DNA from: Pseudomonas sp. Bc-h
Lineage (GTDB): Bacteria > Pseudomonadota > Gammaproteobacteria > Pseudomonadales > Pseudomonadaceae
Assembly: GCF_002080045.1 (NCBI RefSeq)
Contig: NZ_MUIN01000009.1
Coordinates: 126,342-190,341, forward strand
Direction of reading: 5' to 3'
Length of the DNA stretch: 64,000 nt
Below, piece after piece: positions 49,021 through 58,250 of the stretch. The stretch's first letter is position 1; each line of letters starts with the position of its first letter. Below the pieces are notes generated by a model that ran no database searches, was not told where the DNA came from, and saw nothing but the letters and a program-made list of their open reading frames with translations. The position numbers and the translations under genes were made by a program.

Positions 49021-49030
49021 GCATCCAGGC

Positions 49031-52000
49031 TCAGCCGCGCTGCCTGGCCAGCAGTTGCTCCAGCACCACTTCCAGCGGATGACGCAGTTGCTTGTCGGCC
49101 ATGCGCTTGACCTGGCTGCGGCAGGAATATCCGGTCGCCAACGCTTCACCCTGCTTGTCCAGTCTGGTGCCCCAAGACTGCTCGAAGATGGTCCGAGAGG
49201 TGTCCTGATTGCGCGCGTCGTGGCCGTAGGTGCCCGACATGCCGCAGCAACCGGTGGCTTCGGTCACCAGCTTGAGGCCCAGTCGACCGAACACCTTCTC
49301 CCATTGCGAGGTACTGGCCGGCACGTTGGTTTTCTCGGTGCAGTGCGCCATCAGGCGGAATGTCTGCGTGGTGTCTTTCGGCGCGTCCGGCAGCGCATCG
49401 ATCAGCCATTCCTGCGGCAACAGGACCTTCGGGCAATCGTCCAGCCCAGGTACCTTTTGATACTCCTGGCGATAGACCAGGGTCATCGCCGGATCCAGAC
49501 CAACCAGCGGCACGCCACAATCAGCCAACGCTTTGAGCTGACTGCCGTTGCGCACCGCCGCTTTGGCAAAGGCACCGAGGAAACCCTGCACATGCAGCGG
49601 CTTGCCGTTGGCGCTGTAGGGCGCGAGGAATACGCGATAACCCATCTGATGCGCCAACTGGATGAAGGACGCCAGCAGCGGTGTTTCGAAGTAACGGGTG
49701 AAGGCGTCCTGCACCAGCACCACGCTGCGCTGACGTTGCTCCTCGGTCAGTTCGCGCAGGGCCGGAACGCTGGCCACGCCGACCTTGCATGCACTCAACG
49801 TTGCCTGCAGGTTGTAGCGATGGATCAGCGGGCTGTCGAGCATGCCGACGTGGCGCTCCAGCAAGCCACTCACCCACTTCGAGCCCATCACCGCGTTGTA
49901 CAGGCCCGGCGCGTAAGCCATGTAGGGAATGGTGAATTCCAGCGAGCCGATCAGATAGTCGCGCAGTGGACGCTGATAACGGCCGTGGTACAGCTCGAGA
50001 AAACGCGAGCGGAATTCAGGGACGTTGACCTTGATCGGGCATTGCCCCGCGCAGGATTTACAGGCCAGGCAACCGGCCATGGCGTCGTAGACTTCGTGGG
50101 AGAAATCCGCCTCTCCTCGTTGCCGGGCCCTGTTGTTTCGCACACGCGCAGGAAGCTCCTTGAGCCAGGCCACCTTGCCTCGCGCAGCTTCCAGTACATC
50201 GATGTTGGCAGCACCCTGCAGACGCAACCACTCACGAATCAGCGAAGCACGGCCTTTGGGCGAATGCTGGCGTTCGCGGGTGGCTTTCCACGACGGGCAC
50301 ATGGCGTCATTGGGGTCGAAGTTGTAGCAGGCACCATTGCCGTTGCAATGCACGGCGCTGCCGAAACTCTGCCAGACGCGCTCGTCGATTGTGCGGTCCA
50401 GATCGCCACGCAGGGTTACTTCGTTGACCTTAAGCAGACCTTCGGCGGCATCCGGCGGGGTGCAAATCTTGCCCGGGTTGAGTTGGTTGTGAGGGTCGAA
50501 CGCGCCCTTGAGCGATTGCAACGCCGGGTACAGTTCGCCGAAAAACGCAGGCACGTATTCGGAGCGCAAGCCCTTGCCATGTTCGCCCCATAGCAGGCCG
50601 CCATAACGCTGCGTCAGCGCCGCGACTGCATCGGAAATCGGTTTGACCAACGCGGCCTGCGCCGGGTCTTTCATGTCCAGTGCCGGACGCACGTGCAACA
50701 CGCCAGCGTCGACATGCCCGAACATGCCGTAGGCCAAGCCATGGCTGTCCAGCAGCGCGCGGAATTCGGCGATGTAATCGGCCAGTCGCTCCGGCGGCAC
50801 GGCGGTGTCTTCCACGAACGGTTGCGGGCGAATCTCGCCTTCGACGTTGCCCAACAGACCTACCGAACGCTTGCGCATGGTGTAGACCCGTGTGACAGCT
50901 GCCGCGCCTTCGGCCAACGTGTGGCCCAGACGCTCGATGGTCTTGTCCACTTGCAGGTGCTCGACGAAGGCCGCAACGCGCGCGCTCACCTCATCGACTT
51001 CATCACCGCTGAATTCCACCAGATTGATGCCCAGCGTCGGGCGCTCGGCATCGGCCGGGAAGTATTCGGCGACGCTGTGCCAGACGATGTCCTTCATCGC
51101 CAGCATCAACACTTTGGAATCCACGGTTTCGATGGACAGCGGCTTCTTGGCGAGCAGCGCATTGGCATCGCGCAAAGCGTCCATGAAGCTGCTGTAGCGC
51201 ACGTTCACCAGTACCGAGTACTTCGGAATCGGCAAGACGTTGAGCTTGGCTTCAACGACGTAACCGAGCGAGCCTTCGGCGCCACACAGCACGCTGTTGA
51301 GGTTGAACCTGCCTTGCTCGTCACGCAGGTGCGCCAGATCATAACCCGTCAGGCAGCGGTTCAGTTTGGGGAAAATCGACTCGATGAGATCTGCCCGGGT
51401 TTCCTGAATCTGCCGCGCGGTGCGATAGACCTCACCGATACGGCCGGGCTGCGCGCATGCCGCTTCAAGCTCGGCATCGGACAGCGGCTGGCTGTGCAGA
51501 CGCTCCCCGCCGAGCAACACACTGTGCAGTTCCAGCACATGGTCGCGAGTCTTGCCGTAAGTGCAACTGCCCTGCCCGCTGGCGTCGGTGTTGATCATGC
51601 CACCGACGGTCGCGCGGTTGGAGGTAGACAGCTCCGGCGCGAAGAACAGGCCGTGAGGCTTGAGCGCGGCATTGAGTTGATCTTTGACCACCCCCGCCTG
51701 CACCCGCACCCAGCGCTCGTCGACGTTGATTTCAAGGATGTTGTTCATGTGCCGCGACAGATCGACGACGATGCCATCGGTCAACGACTGGCCGTTGGTC
51801 CCGGTGCCGCCGCCGCGCGGGGTCAGCTTGATCTGCTGGAAACGCGGCTCGGCCATCAGCGTGGCGATGCGCGCAACGTCGTCGCCGTCCAGCGGAAACA
51901 CCGCCGCCTGGGGCAGTCGTTGGTAGATGGAGTTATCGGTCGCCAGCACGGTGCGCGTGGCGTAGTCGGCACTGAGCTGGCCGCGGAAACCGCTGGCGCG

Positions 52001-52063
52001 CAGGGCGTCGAGAAAATCGGGGTACTGTGCCGCAGGTTTAACGGTAGGCAGTTGGGCGATCAT
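49031..52063 (-). CDS. FAD / Fe-S D-2-hydroxyglutarate dehydrogenase (YdiJ type)
   Basis: 1010 residues from ATG 52063. N-terminal FAD_binding_4 domain with TPRGGGTGTNGQSLTDGIVVD (split) and CTYGKTRDHVLE; FAD-oxidase C domain about 270-560 (HGLAYGMFGHVDAGVLHVRP); then Fe-S ligands CLACKSCAGQCPIKV and the C-terminal CCG-type motifs (ATGCCGMSGTYG). This order is YdiJ/D2HGDH. It oxidises D-2-hydroxyglutarate and similar 2-hydroxyacids, passing electrons to an acceptor. It is divergent from the LysR gene at 52223. Confidence 0.9.
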   Translation of the reverse strand: MIAQLPTVKPAAQYPDFLDALRASGFRGQLSADYATRTVLATDNSIYQRLPQAAVFPLDGDDVARIATLMAEPRFQQIKLTPRGGGTGTNGQSLTDGIVVDLSRHMNNILEINVDERWVRVQAGVVKDQLNAALKPHGLFFAPELSTSNRATVGGMINTDASGQGSCTYGKTRDHVLELHSVLLGGERLHSQPLSDAELEAACAQPGRIGEVYRTARQIQETRADLIESIFPKLNRCLTGYDLAHLRDEQGRFNLNSVLCGAEGSLGYVVEAKLNVLPIPKYSVLVNVRYSSFMDALRDANALLAKKPLSIETVDSKVLMLAMKDIVWHSVAEYFPADAERPTLGINLVEFSGDEVDEVSARVAAFVEHLQVDKTIERLGHTLAEGAAAVTRVYTMRKRSVGLLGNVEGEIRPQPFVEDTAVPPERLADYIAEFRALLDSHGLAYGMFGHVDAGVLHVRPALDMKDPAQAALVKPISDAVAALTQRYGGLLWGEHGKGLRSEYVPAFFGELYPALQSLKGAFDPHNQLNPGKICTPPDAAEGLLKVNEVTLRGDLDRTIDERVWQSFGSAVHCNGNGACYNFDPNDAMCPSWKATRERQHSPKGRASLIREWLRLQGAANIDVLEAARGKVAWLKELPARVRNNRARQRGEADFSHEVYDAMAGCLACKSCAGQCPIKVNVPEFRSRFLELYHGRYQRPLRDYLIGSLEFTIPYMAYAPGLYNAVMGSKWVSGLLERHVGMLDSPLIHRYNLQATLSACKVGVASVPALRELTEEQRQRSVVLVQDAFTRYFETPLLASFIQLAHQMGYRVFLAPYSANGKPLHVQGFLGAFAKAAVRNGSQLKALADCGVPLVGLDPAMTLVYRQEYQKVPGLDDCPKVLLPQEWLIDALPDAPKDTTQTFRLMAHCTEKTNVPASTSQWEKVFGRLGLKLVTEATGCCGMSGTYGHDARNQDTSRTIFEQSWGTRLDKQGEALATGYSCRSQVKRMADKQLRHPLEVVLEQLLARQRG

Positions 52064-52222
52064 CGTGGGATGGCCTCTTGTCGGTCTGATCACGGAAAAC
52101 ATCAAAATACTTGTCGCCCAGGCATTAATCGGTCAGCCTCGGGTCGTTGTTTGCGCCAATGATCCCGCAGGTTCTGGCGCGGTACAAACAGATATTCCTG
52201 CCGCTATCGATGACTTTTCTGA

Positions 52223-53107
52223 ATGAATTACCGTCACCTCACGCCCTCCATGTCACTGCTGCTGGCTTTTGAAGCGGCGGCGCGTCATGAAAGCTATACC
52301 CGCGCTGCCGTCGAGCTGTCGCTGACTCAGAGCGCGGTGAGTCGTCAGGTACAGGCGCTGGAACAGCAACTGGGCCTGACGCTGTTCCGTCGCGAAGGCC
52401 GGCAAGTGCAGCTGACCGATGTCGGGCGCCTTTATCAGCGGGAAATGAGCGATGCCCTGGGGCGTATTCGCAGCGCCACCTTGCAGGCCATGGCCTATCA
52501 ATCCGGCGGCGGCACTCTGCGTCTGGCCACGCTGCCCACCTTTGGTTCGAAATGGTTGCTGCCGCGCCTGCATGACTTCTACAAGACCCACCCCGGCATG
52601 CTGGTGCACATCAATTCACGCATCGACGCCATCGACTTCGAAACCAGCGGCATCGACGCCGCCATCGTCGTCGGCCATGGCGATCTGCCTGGGCTGATCA
52701 GCCATCGCCTGCACGCCGAAGAACTGGTGGTGGTGATCTCGCCGCAGACCGCCGAAGTCCACGGGGAATGGACCCCGGAACTGATTGCCGGAGAAATGCT
52801 CCTCAACGTCGCGAACAACCCCAATGTCTGGGGCGACTGGTTCAGCCATCATCGCCTGCCCCACCGCATGATGCGGCTGGGGGCCAGTTTCGAATTGACC
52901 TCGCACTTGATCCAGGCCGTGAGGGCCGGCATCGGCATCGGCCTGGTACCGCGTATTCTGGTGGCCGACGAACTGGCGAACGGCGAGCTGATCAGCCTCG
53001 ACATGCCGTTCGCCAGTCAGCGCAATTACTACCTGACCTACCCGCCACGCAACGAAATGCTGCCCTCGCTGCAAGCGTTTCGGGCGTGGTTGCTGGAGCA
53101 GATTTGA
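52223..53107 (+). CDS. LysR-type regulator (GcvA-like)
   Basis: 294 residues. HTH at ESYTRAAVELSLTQSAVSRQVQAL; effector domain about 90-290, GcvA-like with LGLTLFRREGRQVQLTD. Divergent from the hydroxyglutarate dehydrogenase gene across a 159-bp gap, so it probably regulates it in response to a 2-hydroxyacid. The inducer is not known. Confidence 0.85.
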   Translation: MNYRHLTPSMSLLLAFEAAARHESYTRAAVELSLTQSAVSRQVQALEQQLGLTLFRREGRQVQLTDVGRLYQREMSDALGRIRSATLQAMAYQSGGGTLRLATLPTFGSKWLLPRLHDFYKTHPGMLVHINSRIDAIDFETSGIDAAIVVGHGDLPGLISHRLHAEELVVVISPQTAEVHGEWTPELIAGEMLLNVANNPNVWGDWFSHHRLPHRMMRLGASFELTSHLIQAVRAGIGIGLVPRILVADELANGELISLDMPFASQRNYYLTYPPRNEMLPSLQAFRAWLLEQI

Positions 53108-53156
53108 ACGCTGGAATATTTCGCGGGTTTGCCAATGCGATGAGCGGGCGGGATGC

Positions 53157-53459
53157 TCATGAAAGCCGCGAGCTGGAACGGCGGACGATCTTGATCGAAT
53201 GCTTGACGTTCGGCTTGCGGGTCACGCTGATCGCGCGCTGGGTCACCGTGTCGATGGTGATGTTCCAGAAACCGGTGCTCGGCACGACGATTTTTGCCGG
53301 GAAGCGGTCGAACGCACCGCCGTGGTAGGTGTGGCGTCCACCGTTCTTGAAACTGCGAAAGTTGGCATCGCTCATGAGGCGGATGTTGCAGGTATTGGAG
53401 CACTCGATCACCACGATGTCGCCTTCGTTGAGGTGCTCGCGCTGGTGGATGAATTTCAC
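53157..53459 (-). CDS. DUF1883 protein
   Basis: 100 residues from GTG 53459 (MKFIHQREHLNEGDIVVI), the point where the family begins; GGGA lies about 6 bases upstream. CSNTCNIRLMSDANFRSFKN then YHGGAFDRFPAKIVVPSTG and WNITIDT is DUF1883, a small beta-rich domain that in other proteins joins TIR domains. Function unknown. Convergent with the LysR gene. Confidence 0.8.
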   Translation of the reverse strand: MKFIHQREHLNEGDIVVIECSNTCNIRLMSDANFRSFKNGGRHTYHGGAFDRFPAKIVVPSTGFWNITIDTVTQRAISVTRKPNVKHSIKIVRRSSSRLS

Positions 53460-53572
53460 GGAAATCCCATAGGGTTCAGGGTTGGGGCGCAAGAATATCA
53501 CTCCAGCGTCGGTTAAGCCCCGGTGCGGCCTATCGAATTCGGACCGACTGTCTGCAACGAAACGGTCGGGCA

Positions 53573-53608
53573 GAAAAAAGCCTGATCGAAACGGCCTCGA
53601 TCAGGCTC
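53573..53608 (-). terminator. Terminator of the YgdI/YgdR lipoprotein gene
   Basis: On the minus strand AGCCTGATCGA pairs with TCGATCAGGCT around GGCCGTT and is followed by TTTTTTC, 7 bases after the stop. Confidence 0.9.
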
Positions 53609-53614
53609 TGTGTA

Positions 53615-53839
53615 TCAATCTTCCTCCTTGACCGTCGCGACCTCGTCAGCGCGAACTTTCACGGTCTTGCCGGAGATGTCCTGGAACTCGTAGAAACCAT
53701 CCTTGCTCTTGGTCTTCGGCGCGTCCTTGGTCACGTATTGCGTACCGTTCTGCAGCGTCACCACGGTGGACGTCGAGCACCCGGCCAACACAGCGCAACA
53801 TGCCAGCGCCACAGTCAGACCCAACCCTTTGATATTCAT
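53615..53839 (-). CDS. YgdI/YgdR-family lipoprotein
   Basis: 74 residues from ATG 53839 with AGGAG upstream (GGAGTCGGC). Lipobox VLAGC (C21). The mature part, TLQNGTQYVTKDAPKTKSKDG (split) then FYEFQDISGKTVKVRADEV, is the SH3-like YgdI/YgdR domain. Small outer-membrane lipoprotein of unknown function; common in enterics and pseudomonads. Monocistronic. Confidence 0.85.
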   Translation of the reverse strand: MNIKGLGLTVALACCAVLAGCSTSTVVTLQNGTQYVTKDAPKTKSKDGFYEFQDISGKTVKVRADEVATVKEED

Positions 53840-54007
53840 GCCGACTCCTTTATTTCCGATCATCGCGAACTCAATCGCTAACAAGGGATCAGATCGACTC
53901 AATCACGTTTGGTTCGCGGATGAAATGTGCGTAGGGGAAATCAGCGATTAAAGTCGCCATCCAGGTTCACCCTACTCCAGAGTTGCGAAACGTCCCACAC
54001 TGAAATA

Positions 54008-54023
54008 CTGTATGCACATACAG
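54008..54023. promoter_or_regulatory. LexA box upstream of chromosomal DUF1654 gene
   Basis: CTGTATGCACATACAG keeps CTGT-N8-ACAG with one mismatch in the inner palindrome. Its flank CTGAAATA is identical to the flank of the prophage box at 13180, so the two control regions share ancestry. It ends 21 bases before the GTG start. Confidence 0.8.
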
Positions 54024-54044
54024 CAAAAACAAGGGATCACTTTC

Positions 54045-54293
54045 GTGTCTAACTCTGCCGCTTCAGCCCCTGCTCCTGGCCCCTATGAGCGCATGGGCAT
54101 TCGCATCCAAAAGATCATCAACTCACCTACCGCGCAGAAATCCCGTTCCGCGCTGATCTTTCGTCTGACCGACGAACTGGAAGATGACTGGAATCAGTTG
54201 CTCGAGGAAATCGCCGAAAACGACAACGTCACTCTCGCCTACCGCGATGACGGCGGCGTGCAGATTTTCTGGACCGTGCCCAAGGAAGACTGA
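54045..54293 (+). CDS. DUF1654 protein, chromosomal copy
   Basis: 82 residues from GTG 54045, with AAGGGA 8 bases upstream. YERMGIRIQKIINSPTAQKS, DDWNQLLEEIAENDNVTLAY and VQIFWTVPKED closely match the prophage copy at 13211. No function is known for the family. Behind a LexA box, so it should be SOS-induced. It is followed, 98 bases on, by a secreted nuclease gene without a visible terminator between, so they may form one SOS transcript. Confidence 0.85.
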   Translation: MSNSAASAPAPGPYERMGIRIQKIINSPTAQKSRSALIFRLTDELEDDWNQLLEEIAENDNVTLAYRDDGGVQIFWTVPKED

Positions 54294-54391
54294 TCCCCCT
54301 CTGAACCCCTCATTTGGTCGAACCCGCTCAGCATTACCGGCGAGTCATTGCTGTCTCGCCTTCGCGTCAATCAGCCCGTAGTTGGAAAACA

Positions 54392-55456
54392 ATGCTCAGA
54401 TTTTTTGTTTCATTCCTGTTGGCCCTTTCTTTTCTGCAAAACGCTTCAGCCGACGTCAATATCGGCACCTGGAATCTGGAGCACCTGAGCGTGCGACCGA
54501 ACAAGGATTTTCAGGGCATTGCCAAGGTGGCGCAGAAGGTCGACTTCCTTGCTGTACAAGAGTTGATGAACGAAGACGCGCTGCAGGCGCTGGCCAAGGA
54601 GTTGACCCGACAGACCGGCAAACACTGGAGCGCGATGGCGTCCCACGCGGTAGGCCGGTCGTCTTACAAGGAGATGTATGGTTTCGTCTGGCGTGACGAC
54701 GTCGTGGCCTATGAAGATGGGGCAGTGACCTACCTGGACCGCAACGACACCTTCGAACGCGAGCCTTACTCTGCCCGATTCAAATCGCTCAAGGACGGCA
54801 CCACCTTCGTAGTCGCCACGGTGCACATTCTGTACGGCAAGAGTCAGGCGGACCGCGCTTCGGAAATCACCGCGCTGTCCGATTACTGGGCGTGGCTGAA
54901 AGACACCTACCCCGGCAATAACCAGATCATGCTGATGGGTGACTTCAACACACCGCCGACCTCACCCGCCTGGGACCATCTGGATGCCAGCGCCAAACCG
55001 CTGATGCTTGCAGGGGCCAGCACGCTGTCGACCACCGATGGCAAGTTTGCCAACCTCTACGACAACATTTTCGTCAGCAAGAACACGGCGATCCGGGTCA
55101 ACGACGTGCAAGTGTTCAACTACCCGAAATTCCTGGGCATGACCCACGCCAAAGGACGTGACAGTGTTTCCGACCACGCGCCGATATTCCTCAGCGCCAA
55201 CTTCAGTGGCGGTAGCCCTTCAACTGCCTCGGCGCAGCCACGCCCTACACTGCCCAATCCCATGAAGCCCGCGGTAATCGCCAACAACGGTGCGAAGAAC
55301 CTGACCGTGGCGATTCGCGGCAACAAGAAAACCATGGTCTACCATCGCCCGGATTGCCCGTCGTACAACGCGATCTCGGAGAAAAACCGGGTCGAATTCG
55401 ATACCGCCGCAGCAGCCGAAGCACAGCACTACCACTTGGCGGGCAACTGCCACTGA
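54392..55456 (+). CDS. Secreted DNase-I-fold endonuclease/phosphatase-like protein
   Basis: 354 residues from ATG 54392. Signal peptide about 1-21 (LRFFVSFLLALSFLQNASA). The endonuclease/exonuclease/phosphatase fold is marked by IGTWNLEHLS, VQELMN, ATVHILYG, LMGDFNTPP and VSDHAPIFL, which hold the metal and catalytic N, E, D and H residues. The C-terminal tail, VYHRPDCPSYNAIS then HYHLAGNCH, adds a cysteine/histidine pair like Ada-type metal-binding tails. Expected periplasmic or extracellular nuclease. Sits behind the SOS-controlled DUF1654 gene. Confidence 0.85.
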   Translation: MLRFFVSFLLALSFLQNASADVNIGTWNLEHLSVRPNKDFQGIAKVAQKVDFLAVQELMNEDALQALAKELTRQTGKHWSAMASHAVGRSSYKEMYGFVWRDDVVAYEDGAVTYLDRNDTFEREPYSARFKSLKDGTTFVVATVHILYGKSQADRASEITALSDYWAWLKDTYPGNNQIMLMGDFNTPPTSPAWDHLDASAKPLMLAGASTLSTTDGKFANLYDNIFVSKNTAIRVNDVQVFNYPKFLGMTHAKGRDSVSDHAPIFLSANFSGGSPSTASAQPRPTLPNPMKPAVIANNGAKNLTVAIRGNKKTMVYHRPDCPSYNAISEKNRVEFDTAAAAEAQHYHLAGNCH

Positions 55457-55525
55457 TAGTGGATTTCGGCATCATTACTTTTTGTGGCAGTCGGGCCTTG
55501 CGGTAGCGGCGATCTCAACGAGTTC

Positions 55526-55547
55526 ACCGCCGGCAAGCCGGACTGCT
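55526..55547. repeat. Single REP-like element
   Basis: GCCGGCAAGCCGGACT, with CCGGCAAGCCGG-type imperfect dyad, is nearly the same as the arm at 62845-62856. It lies just beyond the 3' end of the convergent gene at 55557, a usual place for Pseudomonas REP elements. Confidence 0.5.
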
Positions 55548-55556
55548 ATGGGCGTG

Positions 55557-55886
55557 TCACTTGCGCGCCAGGTCGTGCTGGATGCAGCCTTCGTAATAAG
55601 TCTGCCTGACCGCTGCCGGTTTCAGACGCGAAGGACTCTTGTAGGTTTGTTCGGTGATGCCCACCGCCATCTTGCTCATCCACGGCTTTGAATATTTCTT
55701 CGCCTGTAGCTTTTTTCGTGCGCTATACAGCGTGGTCCCGGAGAGCTTGGATTGCTGTGCCACGCCTGCTATGCCCGCTCCCCATTTGCACACCTGCTGG
55801 TCGTTCTTGCTGACGCTCCGGGCCTGAGCGGGGAATGCCGCCACCATCAAAATAAACGCCGCCACGCCAAAACCCACTTTACGCAT
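55557..55886 (-). CDS. Hypothetical exported protein, 109 aa
   Basis: Signal peptide about 1-22 (FGVAAFILMVAAFPAQA). Mature part basic, with two cysteines (QVCKWGAGIAG, YYEGCIQHD) that could form a disulphide. No family recognised. GAGAGC upstream of the ATG is a weak ribosome site. Confidence 0.6.
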   Translation of the reverse strand: MRKVGFGVAAFILMVAAFPAQARSVSKNDQQVCKWGAGIAGVAQQSKLSGTTLYSARKKLQAKKYSKPWMSKMAVGITEQTYKSPSRLKPAAVRQTYYEGCIQHDLARK

Positions 55887-56361
55887 ACGCTCTCGTCCCG
55901 GAATTGCCTGAAAAGAAAGGATTTTTCCAGAAAAGCGGCTGCCTGCGGGCCATCAGATTGCCCTTTTTCGACAAAAGATTTCCGCTTACGCCTGTTTTCG
56001 AGCGCCCTGCCATAAAGGGCCGTGCAATACCTCCAAAACAGTGTAAAAACGGGCGCACCGATGGCCTCGAAGTAGCGGGTTCATCCAAACAGATGTGGCA
56101 CATTGCCGCTGATCGGCTGGGGATGCAAAAGGTCCTCGAACAATGCAATTCTCTCGCAGTCGGTGGGACCGCACGGCAGCTGCGGACCACTCGTCTCAGG
56201 CAGAGAAAACGCAACACGATCCCGGGCCCTTGACGCAGAGGTACGCCTGCATCGGTCTCGAAATGAAGTGACAGCACCGTGGATGCACACGACGGCCATC
56301 CTGTCAGGTACATAAGGAAGTACTCAATTTCAGCGCGGCGTGCACGACGCCCCACAGGCCA
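55887..56361. other. Gap without recognised gene
   Basis: 475 bp. Overlapping open frames on both strands lack ribosome sites and look like random GC-rich reading. No RNA gene, clear dyad or repeat was seen. Confidence 0.4.
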
Positions 56362-56592
56362 ATGACGATGAATGACTCTAAGGATTTTGAAATTCATTAC
56401 CGGTTTCGAGGCGAACCCAGGCACTTCTCCCACCACGCGAGACATCTGTGCGAAAGCGACGCCCTGCATTTCGCTACCCTGCACGCGGGCGTAGGAAATC
56501 TTGATGGCAGTGTCGTTGCGGGCCCTCTCAGGCTCGCCCTGCTCTACGCCGAAGGACTGGGCGTCACTCAGGTTCAGTGGAAGCGAACCTGA
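56362..56592 (+). CDS. Small Pseudomonas protein, DUF6555-like
   Basis: 76 residues (or 74 from the ATG at 56368). FEIHYRFRGEPRHFSHHARHLCESDALHFATLHAG (split) resembles small Pseudomonas proteins grouped as DUF6555, which begin with a short strand and a ..G.P..F.. turn. Family assignment is from memory and tentative. Soluble; no partner evident. Confidence 0.45.
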   Translation: MTMNDSKDFEIHYRFRGEPRHFSHHARHLCESDALHFATLHAGVGNLDGSVVAGPLRLALLYAEGLGVTQVQWKRT

Positions 56593-56675
56593 AACGATAA
56601 AAGTCCAAACGAACGTGGCACACCGTGGTCGGTATTTACATGCAGCGCTCATGAAACCAGCAAAGCGAGGTAAAT

Positions 56676-56930
56676 ATGACCATTGATAACGCGCTCAAGA
56701 AAGAAGTCCTGACCCGGCTGTTGCACGCTCATCCGGCCGGTTTGGGTAAAGAGGTGCTGGACAATTACAGGGGGGAACATGCCGTCGCCGACACCTTGGA
56801 ACATCTGCAGAACGCCGGGTTGATACACGACGGATGCGTCGACAGCCCGGCCAAGGGTGAACGCTTGCTGAAGTACCCGGTCAAGTTGAGTTCCGCGGGC
56901 GTTGAAGCCGCCAAGCAACTGCAAGACTAG
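56676..56930 (+). CDS. Small winged-helix-like protein, 84 aa
   Basis: GAGG lies 9 bases before the ATG. KKEVLTRLLHAHPAGLGKEV then VADTLEHLQNAGLIHDG and KLSSAGVEAAKQL follow the helix-helix-strand order of a small winged helix. Conserved in Pseudomonas as hypothetical. Ended by a terminator at 56948-56970. Confidence 0.6.
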   Translation: MTIDNALKKEVLTRLLHAHPAGLGKEVLDNYRGEHAVADTLEHLQNAGLIHDGCVDSPAKGERLLKYPVKLSSAGVEAAKQLQD

Positions 56931-56947
56931 AATCGACGCCCACAAAA

Positions 56948-56970
56948 AAACCGGCCAAGGCCGGTTTTTT
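56948..56970 (+). terminator. Rho-independent terminator
   Basis: AACCGGCC and GGCCGGTT pair around AA, followed by TTTT, with A's on the other side; works after the 84-aa gene. Confidence 0.9.
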
Positions 56971-57130
56971 CATGAATGACGTATGGTGTTCTCCCCAAGT
57001 GCTGCCGATCTGATCATCCATGAGCCGGTCAGGCAGCAGCACTACAGGGGAACGAGAAAGAGCCTACAAGGTAAGTCGTCTTTTCGTCACTTATGCAATT
57101 GTGACTTTATTCTTCCAGGAGAGACTTTTC

Positions 57131-57916
57131 TCACACCGCCGGGTAATCGCCGGTGCCTTCCGGCCAAGGGGTCAGCAGCTCGAAACCGGTGTGCGTCACC
57201 GCCACCATGTGCTCCCATTGTGCCGACAATGACTGGTCGCGGGTGAGCACGGTCCAGCCGTCGTCCAGCACATGAGTTCCGGGCTTGCCGGCGTTGATCA
57301 TCGGTTCGATGGTGAACACCATCCCCGGTTTCAGCCGCAACCCCTTCCCCGCCGCACCGTAGTGCAATACCTGAGGCTCTTCATGGTATTTGCGACCAAT
57401 GCCGTGGCCGCAATACTCACGCACCACACTGAAGCCTTCGCGGTACGCCACGGTCTGGATTGCGTTACCGATATCGCCCAGCGTCGCCCCAGGTTTCACC
57501 GCATGAATGCCGGCCAGTGTCGCTTCGTAGGTGGTTTCCACCAGACGTCGAGCCAGCGGGCTGACCTCGCCGACGTAGTACATGCGACTGGTGTCGCCGT
57601 ACCAGCCGTCCTTGATCACCGCGACATCGATATTGATGATGTCGCCGTCCTTGAGGATGTCATCGGCGGACGGAATGCCGTGGCAAACCACCGAATTCGG
57701 CGAAATGCAGGTGGTTTTGGTGAAGCCGTGATAGCCGACGTTGGCCGGGATGACCTTCAGCTCATTGACGATGTAATCGTTGCAGATGTCGTCCAGCGCT
57801 TCAGTGCTGATGCCCGCCTTCACATGCGGAGCAATCATCGCCAGCACGTCGGCCGCCAGACGCCCTGCCACTCTCAACCCGACCAGATCGGCTTCGCTCT
57901 TGATACTGATGCTCAT
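57131..57916 (-). CDS. map: Type I methionine aminopeptidase (accessory copy)
   Basis: 261 residues. Metal ligands can be read: D in NIDVAVIKDG, D in YGDTSRMY, H in YCGHGIG, E in TIEPMI and E in WEHMVAV. It removes N-terminal methionine from new proteins. It is not in the rpsB/tsf context of the main copy; instead it follows a ParD-like gene with a 4-base overlap, so expression is linked to that regulator. Confidence 0.92.
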   Translation of the reverse strand: MSISIKSEADLVGLRVAGRLAADVLAMIAPHVKAGISTEALDDICNDYIVNELKVIPANVGYHGFTKTTCISPNSVVCHGIPSADDILKDGDIINIDVAVIKDGWYGDTSRMYYVGEVSPLARRLVETTYEATLAGIHAVKPGATLGDIGNAIQTVAYREGFSVVREYCGHGIGRKYHEEPQVLHYGAAGKGLRLKPGMVFTIEPMINAGKPGTHVLDDGWTVLTRDQSLSAQWEHMVAVTHTGFELLTPWPEGTGDYPAV

Positions 57917-58167
57917 CGCGCCACCGCCCTGACTGCGAGTTCGTTGGAGACAGCCTCGTCTGGCTGCGCGCTCAGCGACACATCGCCCGCCGCTTCGGCG
58001 CGGATCAGCAATTGGCAGATATCGCTGTAATTCAGACCGGGATTGAGTTCGGCGAGCATGCCGACGCGCATCCAGTGCTCGGCTTGAGCATTGATCGAAC
58101 GGCTCAGCGCGGCGCTGGCCGAGCGAATGTTGTCGTGCATCTGTTCGGAAATCTTGACCAGTCCCAT
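57913..58167 (-). CDS. ParD-like antitoxin-family protein
   Basis: 84 residues from ATG 58167 (GAGG 6 bases upstream). VKISEQMHDNIRSASAALSRSINAQAEHWMRVGMLAE (split) is the ribbon-helix-helix start of ParD-like proteins. It should bind DNA and repress its own promoter; repeats suitable for that lie at 58185-58212. Instead of a ParE toxin the overlapping partner is map. Whether it acts as antitoxin is unknown. Confidence 0.75.
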   Translation of the reverse strand: MGLVKISEQMHDNIRSASAALSRSINAQAEHWMRVGMLAELNPGLNYSDICQLLIRAEAAGDVSLSAQPDEAVSNELAVRAVAR

Positions 58168-58184
58168 AAATGACCTCGCGTTTA

Positions 58185-58212
58185 ATATACGAAGCATATA
58201 CGTTTCATATAT
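58185..58212. promoter_or_regulatory. AT-rich repeats before the ParD-like/map operon
   Basis: ATATACG occurs at 58185 and 58196 (11-bp period) and is followed by TTTCATATAT, giving a partly symmetric AT-rich box 18 bases before the ParD-like ATG. Candidate autoregulatory operator and -10 region. Confidence 0.45.
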
Positions 58213-58250
58213 TTTTTCGCAAGCAGGCGATCAGCTCACCCCTCCTTGCT

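Noticed and set aside
55904..56652. Long open frames on both strands
   Set aside because: Typical random GC-rich frames; no family pattern, no ribosome site.
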